From contig JAZKDP010000009.1 in NCBI GenBank assembly GCA_040387515.1, forward strand, positions 14,845-78,844: a stretch of DNA of 64,000 nt, given 5' to 3'. Under the pieces are notes generated by a model. It did not search any database and had not been told where the DNA came from. It was given only the letters and a program-made list of their open reading frames with translations. Shown here piece after piece: positions 16,961 to 25,736 of this stretch. The position numbers and the translations under genes are program-made. How positions within the stretch are numbered: the stretch's first letter is position 1; the number at the start of each line of letters is the position of its first letter. This DNA is from Methylotenera_A sp040387515. GTDB lineage: Bacteria > Pseudomonadota > Gammaproteobacteria > Burkholderiales > Methylophilaceae.

Positions 16961-18112
16961 TTAATCAAAATAAATGAATCCAGCCAAATAATGCTCAAGC
17001 AATGTATCGGCAAGCAAAACGTACAAACTTTCTGCCAATGCTGTTTTGCTTAAGTAACGATTGTCTGCAAAATCTTGCATCGTTTCAATTAATGCGCCTT
17101 CTATATGCAATTTTTCGCCATTTAAATAAAACACATTATTGGTGAATAACAATTGCGATTTTAAATCCAGCCGTAAGGTTTTTTGTTGCAAATTAGTTAA
17201 AAATTGTTTTTTACTTAACTTGCGTGCTGGCTCAAAAAATACGTCTGGCTTCGGTTCTGTCAAATACTTACCTAAGAAATCGGCTATATGCTGTTTATCC
17301 CACGTGATTTTTTGCAACATATTGCTCACTTGGTTAATCATGGCATCAGCAATTTCTGCAGGATGATTTTGTAGTTGTAAATCAAGGTCAGTATATAAAA
17401 GATTTTGAGTGTTTTTTAAGGGTAAGTCATCTTGCAAATAACTTAAAAATTCATGCATTAACTCTTGTTCTTTAGGCGCGCGAAAGCCAATGGAATACGT
17501 CATACAATTGTTGCCCACCGCTGTGCCCAGATGGGCGATTTGTGGCGGTAGATAAAGCATATCGCCAGCTTTTAAAATCCATTCTTGCTCTGGGTTAAAG
17601 TTTTTTAGTATTTTTAGCGGCGCATCCTCAATTAAACTTAAGTCTATTTGATTACTTATTTTCCAATTTCTACGTCCGCTGCCTTGCAGCAAAAACACAT
17701 CATAACTATCCACATGCGCGCCAACGCCGCCGCCATCTGGCGCGTAACTCACCATCAAATCATCTAATCTGGCATGTGGAATAAAATCAAATTGCGCCAA
17801 TAAATCCGCCGCTTCTGGCAAATAATGATTCACGCTTTGTACTAATAATGTCCAATCTTTATTCGGCAATTTGCTAAAAGCCGTTTCATCAAAAGGACCA
17901 TTTTTAAGTATCCATTTATCGGCTTTAAATTGCGCGATGCGTGATTGCACTTCTTCTTCGCAAGCCAATCCAGCCAAGTCTTCTGGGCTTAATAATCCAG
18001 TGAAATTAGGAATCGCGTTTTTAATCAATAGCGGTTTTTTCTGCCAGTATTCTGTTAAAAATTCGCTTGGCGTTAATCCGCCGAGTAATGTTAATGCCTG
18101 ATTTTTTGCCAT
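16961..18112 (-). CDS. roxA: JmjC/cupin ribosomal-protein hydroxylase (RoxA/YcfD-like)
   Basis: 2-oxoglutarate/Fe(II) oxygenase; E. coli RoxA hydroxylates an arginine of ribosomal protein L16. The 383 residues include the Fe-binding HxD pair His133/Asp135 (GVGAHVDSYDVF) and the distal His194 (PPQIAHLGTA), inside a JmjC barrel, followed by a C-terminal winged-helix region. The SYAPDGGGVG stretch before the HxD motif is typical. Length is close to E. coli YcfD (373). Substrate assignment is by family only. Confidence 0.88.
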   Translation of the reverse strand: MAKNQALTLLGGLTPSEFLTEYWQKKPLLIKNAIPNFTGLLSPEDLAGLACEEEVQSRIAQFKADKWILKNGPFDETAFSKLPNKDWTLLVQSVNHYLPEAADLLAQFDFIPHARLDDLMVSYAPDGGGVGAHVDSYDVFLLQGSGRRNWKISNQIDLSLIEDAPLKILKNFNPEQEWILKAGDMLYLPPQIAHLGTAVGNNCMTYSIGFRAPKEQELMHEFLSYLQDDLPLKNTQNLLYTDLDLQLQNHPAEIADAMINQVSNMLQKITWDKQHIADFLGKYLTEPKPDVFFEPARKLSKKQFLTNLQQKTLRLDLKSQLLFTNNVFYLNGEKLHIEGALIETMQDFADNRYLSKTALAESLYVLLADTLLEHYLAGFIYFD

Positions 18113-18269
18113 AAATGAATGCTAGAGATAGAGTTAAGTTTGCCGATAAGTTAGGTGCTAATTATGCCATTGCACTGCTATACAGATAGGTATATATTGA
18201 TGCAATAATAGAAGAATATAAGACTTAAATTACATAAGCAAAGTCCGTATCAATCTTGAGGAGTTGTAT

Positions 18270-20426
18270 ATGAATGCGCCAATTGCCAAAGATTTAGCTA
18301 ATAGTTTACAAGGCAGTGACACTAAAACCTTTCACGGCGGTTGCCCGCATGATTGTCCCGATACCTGCTCTATGGTTTACACGGTAAAAGACAATAAGCT
18401 AATTTCAGTAACTGGCAATAAAGACCACCCCATGACGCGCGGTGGTTTGTGCGTCAAACTCAAAGATTACGAAAAGCGTCATTACCATCCAGATCGTCTG
18501 CTTTATCCTATGAAAAGGACAGGTCCAAAAGGTAGTAAACAATTCGAAAGAATTACTTGGGATGAAGCGCTGGATACCATTGTAAATAAGTGGCAAGCCA
18601 TTATTAAAGAGAGCGGCCCGCATGCGATTATGCCCGCCAGCTATTTGGGCAACCAAGGATTGGTGCATGGCTTAAACGGCGGCGATGCTTTTTTTAATCG
18701 CCTTGGGGCAACTGTTACTGAACGTACTTTTTGTGGCGAAGGCTCATGCACCGCATGGCTGCTCACTGTTGGGCCAACGGCAGGTGTGTGCCCAGAAAGT
18801 TTTATCCATTCCAAATATATCGTCATCTGGGCATGTAATTCGGTTTCTACCAATTTGCATCACTGGCATATCATTCACGAAGCGCAGAAGAGCGGCGCTA
18901 AAGTGGTGGTGGTCGATTCTTACGCATCTAAAACCGCCAAAGTGGCAGATTGGCATATTGCGCCAAAACCTGGCACCGATGGCGCTTTGGCGATGGCGAT
19001 GATGAATGTGATTATTGAAGAAGGTTTGGTCGACCAAGATTATGTCGATAATTACACCGTTGGCTACAAAGAGTTGGCAGAACGCGCCAAAACCCGCACC
19101 CCTGAATGGGCAGAAAAAATCACCGGTATCGCGGCAGAAGATATTCGTAAATTTGCCAGAGAATATGCCACCACGCCTCCAGCCGCGATTCGCTTAGGCG
19201 TTGCTTTAGAGCGCAGTTATGGCGGCAGTCAAGCCATTCGCGCTGTGACCTGTTTGCCTGCATTGATTGGCGCTTGGCGACATGTTGGCGGCGGCGCGCT
19301 GCAATTTCCTGTCTGGGAACATCCCTATAAATTCGATGTAATTTCGCGCCCTGATTTAATTCCAGAAGGCACACCAGTCGTGAATATTCTGCAACTTGGC
19401 CGTGTGTTAACGAACGAAATCAAACTAGATGTGCCGATTCAATCCATCATGGTTTGGAACACCAACCCAGTGACGCAATCGCCCGAAACTGACAAGATAG
19501 TCGCGGGTTTACAACGCGAAGATCTATTCACCATTGTGGCCGACCACTTTATTACTGATACCGCCGCCTATGCCGACATTGTGTTGCCAGCCACCATGGG
19601 CGCGGAGATGGAAGACATGATTCTTTCATGGGGGCATTTGTACCTTACCTATAACGCCAAATGTGTAGATGCACCAGGTGAAGCGATTTCTAACAACGAG
19701 ATTTTCCGCCGTTTGGCTAAGCGTTTGGGTTTTGAAGAAGAAAACTTTAAATGGTCAGATTCTGAATGTTTAGAGAATTATGTCGCTTGGGATGCACCAG
19801 CATGTGATGGTATTGATTTAGCCTATTTGCGCGAGCATGGCTTTGCAAGGTTAAACGTAGGCACTAAAGACAACCGAGTACCGCACAAAGAAGGAAAATT
19901 CCCCACGCCAACAGGTAAGTGCATGTTTTTGGTAGAAGGTGCCAAAAACTTTGTCGCAGGGCCGTTCCGCCAAATGTACGAAGGTTTTCAGCCGGGTGAA
20001 GATTTAGATTCATTGCCCGATTATGTAGCCTCGCGTGAATCGGCTGATAGCAATCCCACATTGGCGGCAAAATATCCGTTAAGTATTATTTCACCAAAAA
20101 GTCATGGCTTTTTAAACTCTTGCTACGCCAACGTCACAGAAAAAATCAAAGGACAAGGTGAGCAATTTGTGATGATCAATGCCGCCGATGCCGATATACG
20201 CGGTATCAAAGATGGCGAAAAAGTGCGTGTGTTTAATGAACGTGGCGCATTTGAAGGTGATGCACGGATTACTAAAGATGTGAATCCTGGGATTGTGGTG
20301 GCAACGCTTGGGTATTGGCGGCAGTTAAATAAGGGAACGGTGAATTGTATTAGTTCGGCGGAATTTGGGGATATGGGGCATTCGACTACGTTTTCGGATA
20401 ATTTAGTGCAAGTGGAGTTGAGTTAA
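18270..20426 (+). CDS. Molybdopterin-dependent oxidoreductase (DMSO reductase superfamily)
   Basis: Molybdenum or tungsten enzyme with an N-terminal 4Fe-4S site (CPHDCPDTC and a fourth Cys in GGLCVKLKDY, residues about 25-70). The Mo-bis-MGD domains follow, with FCGEGSCTAW, ACNSVSTNLHHW and VVVDSYASKTAK, and a C-terminal molydopterin-dinucleotide-binding domain (from about residue 600). The ATG at 18270 has GAGGAG six bases upstream and is preferred to the TTG at 18264. There is no twin-arginine signal, so it is probably cytoplasmic. No electron-transfer subunit or cofactor gene is adjacent. The substrate is unknown; annotation as formate dehydrogenase would be too specific. Confidence 0.88.
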   Translation: MNAPIAKDLANSLQGSDTKTFHGGCPHDCPDTCSMVYTVKDNKLISVTGNKDHPMTRGGLCVKLKDYEKRHYHPDRLLYPMKRTGPKGSKQFERITWDEALDTIVNKWQAIIKESGPHAIMPASYLGNQGLVHGLNGGDAFFNRLGATVTERTFCGEGSCTAWLLTVGPTAGVCPESFIHSKYIVIWACNSVSTNLHHWHIIHEAQKSGAKVVVVDSYASKTAKVADWHIAPKPGTDGALAMAMMNVIIEEGLVDQDYVDNYTVGYKELAERAKTRTPEWAEKITGIAAEDIRKFAREYATTPPAAIRLGVALERSYGGSQAIRAVTCLPALIGAWRHVGGGALQFPVWEHPYKFDVISRPDLIPEGTPVVNILQLGRVLTNEIKLDVPIQSIMVWNTNPVTQSPETDKIVAGLQREDLFTIVADHFITDTAAYADIVLPATMGAEMEDMILSWGHLYLTYNAKCVDAPGEAISNNEIFRRLAKRLGFEEENFKWSDSECLENYVAWDAPACDGIDLAYLREHGFARLNVGTKDNRVPHKEGKFPTPTGKCMFLVEGAKNFVAGPFRQMYEGFQPGEDLDSLPDYVASRESADSNPTLAAKYPLSIISPKSHGFLNSCYANVTEKIKGQGEQFVMINAADADIRGIKDGEKVRVFNERGAFEGDARITKDVNPGIVVATLGYWRQLNKGTVNCISSAEFGDMGHSTTFSDNLVQVELS

Positions 20427-20454
20427 ACTAACACTTTTATACTTAAGGTTCTAA

Positions 20455-20895
20455 ATGATTGATTGGGGCATTATTCTTAGTGCAGCGGCCACAGTAATAA
20501 CACTTATCGGTGTAATAGTTTCTGTACGAAGTCTTAAAAAACAATTACAGCTTAGCTTCTTTTCTGAATATACAAAAAGATATCAAGAAATAGTTCTAAA
20601 TTTCCCAGAGTCAATAAATCAATCAGATTTTCACTTTGACAAATTAGAAAAAACTGAACGCGATAAAACTCTTAGATATATGCGAGCTTATTTTGATTTA
20701 TGTAGTGAAGAGTATTTTCTATGGAAGCAAAAGAATATTGATGAAGAGACTTGGAAACAATGGGAAACAGGTATCAAGTTTGCTTTTTCGAAGGCAGCAT
20801 TTAGAGTGGCTTGGTCAATTTTACGGTTAGATACAGTCTATTACGGTGAGTTTTCACAGTTTGTTGAGAAAATAATACCGGTCAAAAATATTTAG
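20455..20895 (+). CDS. Unknown protein with one N-terminal membrane helix
   Basis: A 146-residue protein with one membrane helix (about residues 5-24, WGIILSAAATVITLIGVIVSV) and a charged, mostly helical domain rich in Tyr, Phe and Trp (for example FDLCSEEYFLWKQKNI). It resembles small DUF4760-like proteins seen in accessory DNA. AAGG lies seven bases before the ATG. Composition is more AT-rich than the oxidoreductase upstream, and a repetitive element follows, which suggests acquired DNA. Confidence 0.6.
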   Translation: MIDWGIILSAAATVITLIGVIVSVRSLKKQLQLSFFSEYTKRYQEIVLNFPESINQSDFHFDKLEKTERDKTLRYMRAYFDLCSEEYFLWKQKNIDEETWKQWETGIKFAFSKAAFRVAWSILRLDTVYYGEFSQFVEKIIPVKNI

Positions 20896-21446
20896 CGATT
20901 AGTTAAGTATTAATTTTACTTAAAATAAAGTAGTCGCTTTCGCGCGACTGGCGAGTTTCTTTCTTTTGCTTAGCCAAAAGAAAGAAACCAAAGAAAAAGC
21001 TACCCCCTACCGCTTTTTTCCTGTGCTGCTATCAAAAGTTGGGCGCTGCGGAACTCGCCCAATAAATCGTTGGGCTCAAACAGTCCTCGCTCAAAACTCC
21101 CAACTTTTGATAGCAGCGCAGGCGCGGTAGCAGGGGATTTAAAACCAGCTTAAATTGATGGGGCTGTGCATCTATTATGATTTTATTGATTCGCCCGATT
21201 TCTATTTAGGTATAAGCTAATTAGGCGGTAATTAGCAGTCTATATTTACTGTTCTTAACATCTTTTATTAAGCAATATTGGTAAACTATTTGCGTTAATG
21301 TGCGTTAGTTAACAGAGGTTAAAATCTTTGTTAATGCATAGTTTGAGTTAGTTATTAACAAGTTTTCTTAACAAAGTTTTAAACTGGTTTTTTCGTGGTT
21401 TAGAAGTTTGCAGTTAAATCTATGTATTTCAAAAAAGGTGAATAAA
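20896..21446. other. Intergenic region with nested palindromic element
   Basis: A 551-base region without a supportable gene. The left part (about 20930-21135) is the palindromic element annotated separately. The right part (about 21140-21446) is AT-rich and carries several GTTAAC/TTAACA-type motifs before the OmpA-like gene; it presumably holds that gene's promoter and leader, but I cannot fix a -35/-10 pair. Confidence 0.55.
20955..21130. repeat. Nested inverted-repeat element (three stems)
   Basis: Stem 1: GTTTCTTTCTTTTG at 20955-20968 pairs with 20975-20988, loop CTTAGC. Stem 2: a 19-bp perfect repeat at 21025-21043 (starting GCTGCTATCAAAA) pairs with 21099-21117. It encloses a smaller GCCCAA/TTGGGC pair and is itself enclosed by stem 3, CTACCGC (21007-21013) with GCGGTAG (21124-21130). 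Similar hairpins with CCAAAAGAAAG cores recur between genes of many proteobacteria. There is no transposase. A dispersed non-coding repeat is the best reading. Confidence 0.8.
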
Positions 21447-22109
21447 ATGCGTAATAAATTGATAGTCGGTTCTGTGTTGGTGGCTTTTGTGTTGGGCGGT
21501 TGTGCCAATATGACTGAGACGCAAAAGGGTACAGCTAAGGGCGCTGGTATTGGTGCTGGTGTCGGTGCGGTTGTTGGTGCTATCGCCGGTAAAGGTAGAG
21601 GCGCGGCAATCGGTGCGGCGGTGGGTGCTGGTGTTGGTGCGGTGGCTGGTAACGTTTGGACTAAGCGTCAGGAAGAGCAAAAGCGCCAAATGGAAGAGGC
21701 GACTGCTGGTACCGGTGTTGCAGTATCGCAAACAGCAGATAATCGTTTGAAATTAGATATCCCAAGTGATATTTCTTTTGCAGTTGGCCGTGCTGATATT
21801 CAGCCAAACTTTAGAACGATTTTAAATACTTTTGCGACCAGTTTAGCAAGTACGCCTAATAGTAATGTAACGATTATCGGCCATACCGATAGCAGTGGTA
21901 GCGATGCCGTGAATAATCCGTTGTCGTTGAACCGTGCTGCAAGCGTGCGTGATTATTTGGCTGATAGAAGCGTTGCTTCAAGCCGTATTGCGATTGAAGG
22001 CCGTGGTTCACGTGAGCCATTAGTGGCGAATGATACTGCTGCAAATAAAGCAAAAAATCGCCGTGTAGAGATTTTTGTGGCAGAGCCAGCACCTGCGCCA
22101 GCTCAATAA
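21447..22109 (+). CDS. OmpA-family lipoprotein with glycine zipper (YiaD-like)
   Basis: Peptidoglycan-binding outer-membrane lipoprotein of 220 residues. The ATG at 21447 has AAGGTG upstream and yields a signal peptide ending in the lipobox LGGC. A glycine-zipper segment (about residues 33-65, GAGIGAGVGAVVG repeated) follows, then the OmpA C-terminal domain (about 105-215) with IIGHTDSSGSD, the NPLSLNRAASVRDYL helix and AKNRRVEIFV. A Pro/Ala tail ends the protein. A strong terminator follows directly. Confidence 0.92.
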   Translation: MRNKLIVGSVLVAFVLGGCANMTETQKGTAKGAGIGAGVGAVVGAIAGKGRGAAIGAAVGAGVGAVAGNVWTKRQEEQKRQMEEATAGTGVAVSQTADNRLKLDIPSDISFAVGRADIQPNFRTILNTFATSLASTPNSNVTIIGHTDSSGSDAVNNPLSLNRAASVRDYLADRSVASSRIAIEGRGSREPLVANDTAANKAKNRRVEIFVAEPAPAPAQ

Positions 22110-22150
22110 TTAGCTAATTAAAAATTAACTGATTTAATAGGTGTAAGTAT

Positions 22151-22184
22151 CAATAAAAAAGGGCTGAAAAGCCCTTTTTTATTG
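22151..22184 (+). terminator. Rho-independent terminator after the OmpA-like gene
   Basis: Perfect 15-bp stem (CAATAAAAAAGGGCT and its complement) around a GAAA loop, with A and T runs. It lies 41 bases after the OmpA-like stop and its symmetry would also allow function leftward for the convergent small gene. Confidence 0.92.
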
Positions 22185-22313
22185 CCAACTATTTAATAGA
22201 AAGTAAATTTTTCTGAAGTATGGCTGACTTTATTTAATTGAGCAGGCATTTGTGAGCGACTTTAAAAAGCGCTAAAAAATCCAATTGAATTGGTATTGCA
22301 GTCAGCAGAAAAC

Positions 22314-22508
22314 TTACTTTTCCACTTGATACCCAGATGCTTTAATTGTGAAATCCTCTAAACTTTTATCAGGATGCTCTGCTACAAATTGGTCTTTTCC
22401 AATTTGGTAAGCTTGTTCAACATCAAATGCATCTATTGAGGTTTCCCAAATAGGATTGGCATCATCTGCTGCGTTTTTTTTGAAGACGCTAACGTAAAAC
22501 AATGACAT
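22314..22508 (-). CDS. Small protein of unknown function (64 residues)
   Basis: A short soluble acidic protein: a beta-rich start MSLFYVSVFKK and a helical part DVEQAYQIGKDQF. A good ribosome site (AAGGA, six bases before the ATG) and normal codon use support it. No cysteines, no signal peptide and no recognisable domain. It stands alone between the lipoprotein gene upstream and the terminator at 22151-22184. Confidence 0.65.
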   Translation of the reverse strand: MSLFYVSVFKKNAADDANPIWETSIDAFDVEQAYQIGKDQFVAEHPDKSLEDFTIKASGYQVEK

Positions 22509-22584
22509 ATTTTTCCTTAATAAACTAAAAATGCGCGCTGGTTAATTGGCAGGTATTGTTTAACCAATTATAGTTTTATATTAA

Positions 22585-23316
22585 TTAAAACGGTAAAAAG
22601 ACCGCAGTTGCGATGCTTTGCATCACGCGCGAAATAAGGCGTTGCGATTTTTCAGCCAAACTAATCGCGTATAAATCGGTGCGGCCAATCATCTTGCCAA
22701 ATTCACGTTCAAAACTTAAATTATGATCTGTTGTATTCATTTCGTTACTCAACAAATATAAACGGCCGCTTAAGTCACGGCTGGTGGATAATTTCCATGC
22801 GGCAATCTCAATATTACGCGCCACGTTGTAAATGCTTTGCGGATTAATACTATCGGTTAGATAGAATTCAGATTTATTGCCATGCGCTTTAAGCAACATG
22901 GTGTGAATGCCGACAATAAACGGCAACACGCGGTCACCTTGATAATTGGCATTAAAGGCTAGAAAAATCGCATCTGTGTCTTGTTTATTGTCGATTTCTT
23001 TAAATTGATAATGATGTTGCAGTTCGCCATCGAATACCCAATCCACCATTTTTTCGACTGGGTCAGAGGTGCTTTTAGCGAGTTCCTGCGGATTTCGCTT
23101 ATACAGTTTGGTCATCAGTTTGCGCAAACTTTGCGAATTTTCGTATAGCTCAACATCTGCCATGCGATCAAAATCATTCTTCATTAATTGGCTGGCAGAG
23201 CTTCTATCACTACGTTCTGGAATCGATTTGCCGATAAGTGTAGCGTTGGTGGCGCAGCCGAAAAGTAAGCTGCTAAAACTTAATAGGCTGAAAATGTATA
23301 AATAAAAGCGCCTCAC
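22585..23316 (-). CDS. Lipoprotein of unknown function downstream of phoR
   Basis: A 243-residue predicted lipoprotein: GTG start MRRFYLYIFSLLSFSSLLF, lipobox LFGC (Cys21). The rest is a mixed alpha/beta domain of a type found in betaproteobacteria next to phoR, with FLAFNANYQGDRVLPFIVGIH and ISLAEKSQRLI as notable blocks. It starts 9 bases after phoR, so it is probably transcribed with phoBR and could respond to phosphate. No function is known to me. Confidence 0.75.
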   Translation of the reverse strand: MRRFYLYIFSLLSFSSLLFGCATNATLIGKSIPERSDRSSASQLMKNDFDRMADVELYENSQSLRKLMTKLYKRNPQELAKSTSDPVEKMVDWVFDGELQHHYQFKEIDNKQDTDAIFLAFNANYQGDRVLPFIVGIHTMLLKAHGNKSEFYLTDSINPQSIYNVARNIEIAAWKLSTSRDLSGRLYLLSNEMNTTDHNLSFEREFGKMIGRTDLYAISLAEKSQRLISRVMQSIATAVFLPF

Positions 23317-23325
23317 GCAATTAAC

Positions 23326-24654
23326 TCAACTGTTTAATACAACACAGGTTTTAGGGAAAACAATGCTGAATGTGCTACCAACGCCCAATTCACTCTCAAT
23401 TTCTAGTCTTGCTAGGTGGCGGTTTAGAATGTGTTTAACAATCGCCAAGCCTAAACCTGTGCCCCCAGTTTCGCGGCTACGGCCGCGATCAACGCGATAA
23501 AAGCGTTCGGTCAGTCGATCAATATGCTGTTGCTCAATACCAATGCCTGTGTCGCGTACGCTGAAAACCGCTTGGTTATCCCGTAATTTCCAGTCAATAA
23601 AAATATCGCCACCAGCGGGCGTATAGCGAATAGCGTTGCTGGTTAAGTTGCTCAATGCGCTATACAGCTCTTCTTGGCTACCTTTAATATGCAGGTTTTT
23701 ATCCATTTTCAAGTGAACATTGTGCGGTGCCTTATTCAGGCTTTTGCTTAAACTGTTGGCATCATTTTGTATTTGATGGAGTAGCTTCGGCATATCAATT
23801 TCGTTGTTATCTGGGCTTTGCGTATTGCTTTCAATTGTTGATAATGTCAGCAAATCCTCAATAATGCGGCGCATACGACTGGTCTGATCCATCATCATAT
23901 CGAAATAGTTTTTTAAGCTGGCTGGCACCGCGCCATCCATATCGACTAACGTTTCTAAAAATCCACCCACAACGGTAAGCGGCGTGCGTAACTCATGCGA
24001 TACATTGGCGATAAAGTCGCGGCGCATGATTTCGGTTTTCTCTAGTGCAGTTACATCGCGACAAATGAGCAATTTTTGCTTAGAACCAAATGGAATTAAT
24101 TGAATTTCCAGTGTAACTTCTGGATTGCGCCACGACTTTAATTTTATCGGGTCTGATTTGAACGACTCGTCTTGTTCTTGTGCTTGTAGATACTCTACAA
24201 AGTCACTATGGCGCACCAAGTAACTGATGGGCTGGTTTTCATCATGCTTTAAATTTAAGCCAAGTTGATTTTCAGCGGGCGGATTGCACCATTCAATTTC
24301 ATTGTCACCATTCAGCACCACAACGCCATCTGGCAGTGCGCTGGCGGCATGTCTAAAACGTTCTAAAGTCGAACTTAACTGCGTTTTACTACGTGAATTT
24401 TTGCGATGCTCTTGATAAAGTGCTGCAAATATATCTTCCCAAACGCCAGCTCCGTTTGGCATGTTATTAAGAACAGGTTTTTTTAACCAAGTATGCAACC
24501 GATGAAGCCAGTAAATATGGCCAATAAGATACAGAAATAAGCCAACACTCAGGGTAATAAGTGCGGCAGTCGCATCAGCCGCTGCCCACACAATGAGACA
24601 GAGCAGGCTTAAGAGCAATCCTAACCAAAACGCGTTCCAACGAATATCTTGCAC
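23326..24654 (-). CDS. phoR: Phosphate-regulon sensor histidine kinase
   Basis: Sensor kinase of the phosphate response. The 442 residues comprise two N-terminal membrane helices (about 8-50), a linker, a PAS domain (about 100-200; GVVVLNGDNEIEWCNP), the HisKA phospho-site block (FIANVSHELRTPLTVVGGFLE) and an HATPase domain with N-, G1- (VRDTGIGI) and G2- (GGTGLGLAIVKH) boxes. The length and two-helix topology match E. coli PhoR (431). It is 144 bases downstream of phoB; the gap contains no gene. Confidence 0.95.
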   Translation of the reverse strand: MQDIRWNAFWLGLLLSLLCLIVWAAADATAALITLSVGLFLYLIGHIYWLHRLHTWLKKPVLNNMPNGAGVWEDIFAALYQEHRKNSRSKTQLSSTLERFRHAASALPDGVVVLNGDNEIEWCNPPAENQLGLNLKHDENQPISYLVRHSDFVEYLQAQEQDESFKSDPIKLKSWRNPEVTLEIQLIPFGSKQKLLICRDVTALEKTEIMRRDFIANVSHELRTPLTVVGGFLETLVDMDGAVPASLKNYFDMMMDQTSRMRRIIEDLLTLSTIESNTQSPDNNEIDMPKLLHQIQNDANSLSKSLNKAPHNVHLKMDKNLHIKGSQEELYSALSNLTSNAIRYTPAGGDIFIDWKLRDNQAVFSVRDTGIGIEQQHIDRLTERFYRVDRGRSRETGGTGLGLAIVKHILNRHLARLEIESELGVGSTFSIVFPKTCVVLNS

Positions 24655-24798
24655 AGTTGCTCACTATCGATTGAGTTTGCCTATTATAACGAGCTTTTTT
24701 ACAGCTTCAACTTCTGGAAGCGCAAACAATCCATCATTTAAGCGGTTTTAAAAGTACGCCATAAGCCAATGCGGTATAACAAATTAAATGATGGCCAC

Positions 24799-25491
24799 TT
24801 AATTCGTTTGTGAGGATAAGCGATAACCAGAGCCGCGCACAGTTTGAATTAAATCTTGATGTCCAGATGCGGCTAAAGCGTTACGCAAGCGACGAATATG
24901 CACATCAACCGTACGATCTTCTACAAACACGCGATCACCCCATACTTTATCCAACAATTGGCTGCGGGTATGCACGCGTTCGGCATTGCTCATAAAATAA
25001 TGTAGCAATCTAAATTCGGTTGGGCCTAAATCAATATTGGCTGCATTGCCAGTGACTCGGTGCGTGGTCGGATCGAGTAATAAGCCTTGAATTTCGATTG
25101 GATCATCCGTCATTTGTGGAGCACGGCGACGTAATACCGCTTTGATACGCGCATTCAATTCGCGCGGGCTAAATGGTTTGGTGACATAGTCATCTGCGCC
25201 AACTTCTAAACCGCGTACTTTGTCATACTCATCGCCGCGCGCGGTTAACATGATAATTGGAATCGCTTTGGTGAGATTGTCTGATTTTAAGCGGCGCGCA
25301 TAATCAATACCGCTCATGCCTGGCAACATCCAATCCAACAAAATTAAATCAGGTAAGGTTTCACGCAGTAACTCTTGTGCATGTTCGACTGACAATGCAC
25401 GCAGGGCATTATGGCCTGCTTGGGTGATGTTAAGGGCAAGTAGTTCTTGTATCGCTGGTTCGTCTTCTATTACTAAAATATTTGCTGGCAT
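24799..25491 (-). CDS. phoB: Phosphate-regulon response regulator
   Basis: OmpR-class response regulator, 230 residues. The receiver domain has the acidic pocket EDE, phospho-acceptor Asp in LLDWMLPGMSG (about residue 54), the Thr in MLTARG and the Lys in VTKPFSPREL. The C-terminal winged helix contains the TRSQLLDKVWG and VDVHIRRLRNAL recognition region. PhoB binds Pho boxes, and one lies directly upstream (25551-25568). Paired with phoR on the same strand. Confidence 0.96.
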   Translation of the reverse strand: MPANILVIEDEPAIQELLALNITQAGHNALRALSVEHAQELLRETLPDLILLDWMLPGMSGIDYARRLKSDNLTKAIPIIMLTARGDEYDKVRGLEVGADDYVTKPFSPRELNARIKAVLRRRAPQMTDDPIEIQGLLLDPTTHRVTGNAANIDLGPTEFRLLHYFMSNAERVHTRSQLLDKVWGDRVFVEDRTVDVHIRRLRNALAASGHQDLIQTVRGSGYRLSSQTN

Positions 25492-25550
25492 GCTTAATTT
25501 CCAATCACTTTGTATGGATTTAAAGAACGATGCTATTTTGTGACTTTAAT

Positions 25551-25568
25551 ATGACAGATTAATGACAA
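25551..25568 (-). promoter_or_regulatory. Pho box upstream of phoB
   Basis: Read on the minus strand: TTGTCAT-TAAT-CTGTCAT, two 7-bp half-sites 4 bases apart, a close match to the E. coli consensus CTGTCATA(A/T)A(T/A)CTGTCA. It ends 59 bases before the phoB ATG and an AT-rich -10-like stretch follows. Autoregulation of phoBR is the natural reading. Confidence 0.8.
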
Positions 25569-25736
25569 ATTTTAAATGTTTTTTTGACGGTGCGACCAGT
25601 GGCTTTGAGTGGCAATTGCCATTTTTTCTAATTTGTAACATTATGTAACATGTTGGTTTGAATTAATTAACGACACTTAACATATATATCAGCTTGAAAT
25701 ACCACATCAAATATCACATCTAATTTAGGGGTTAGC

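Noticed and set aside
20896..21446. A coding gene or insertion sequence in this gap
   Set aside because: No frame of useful length with a start site, and no transposase; only palindromic structure is present.
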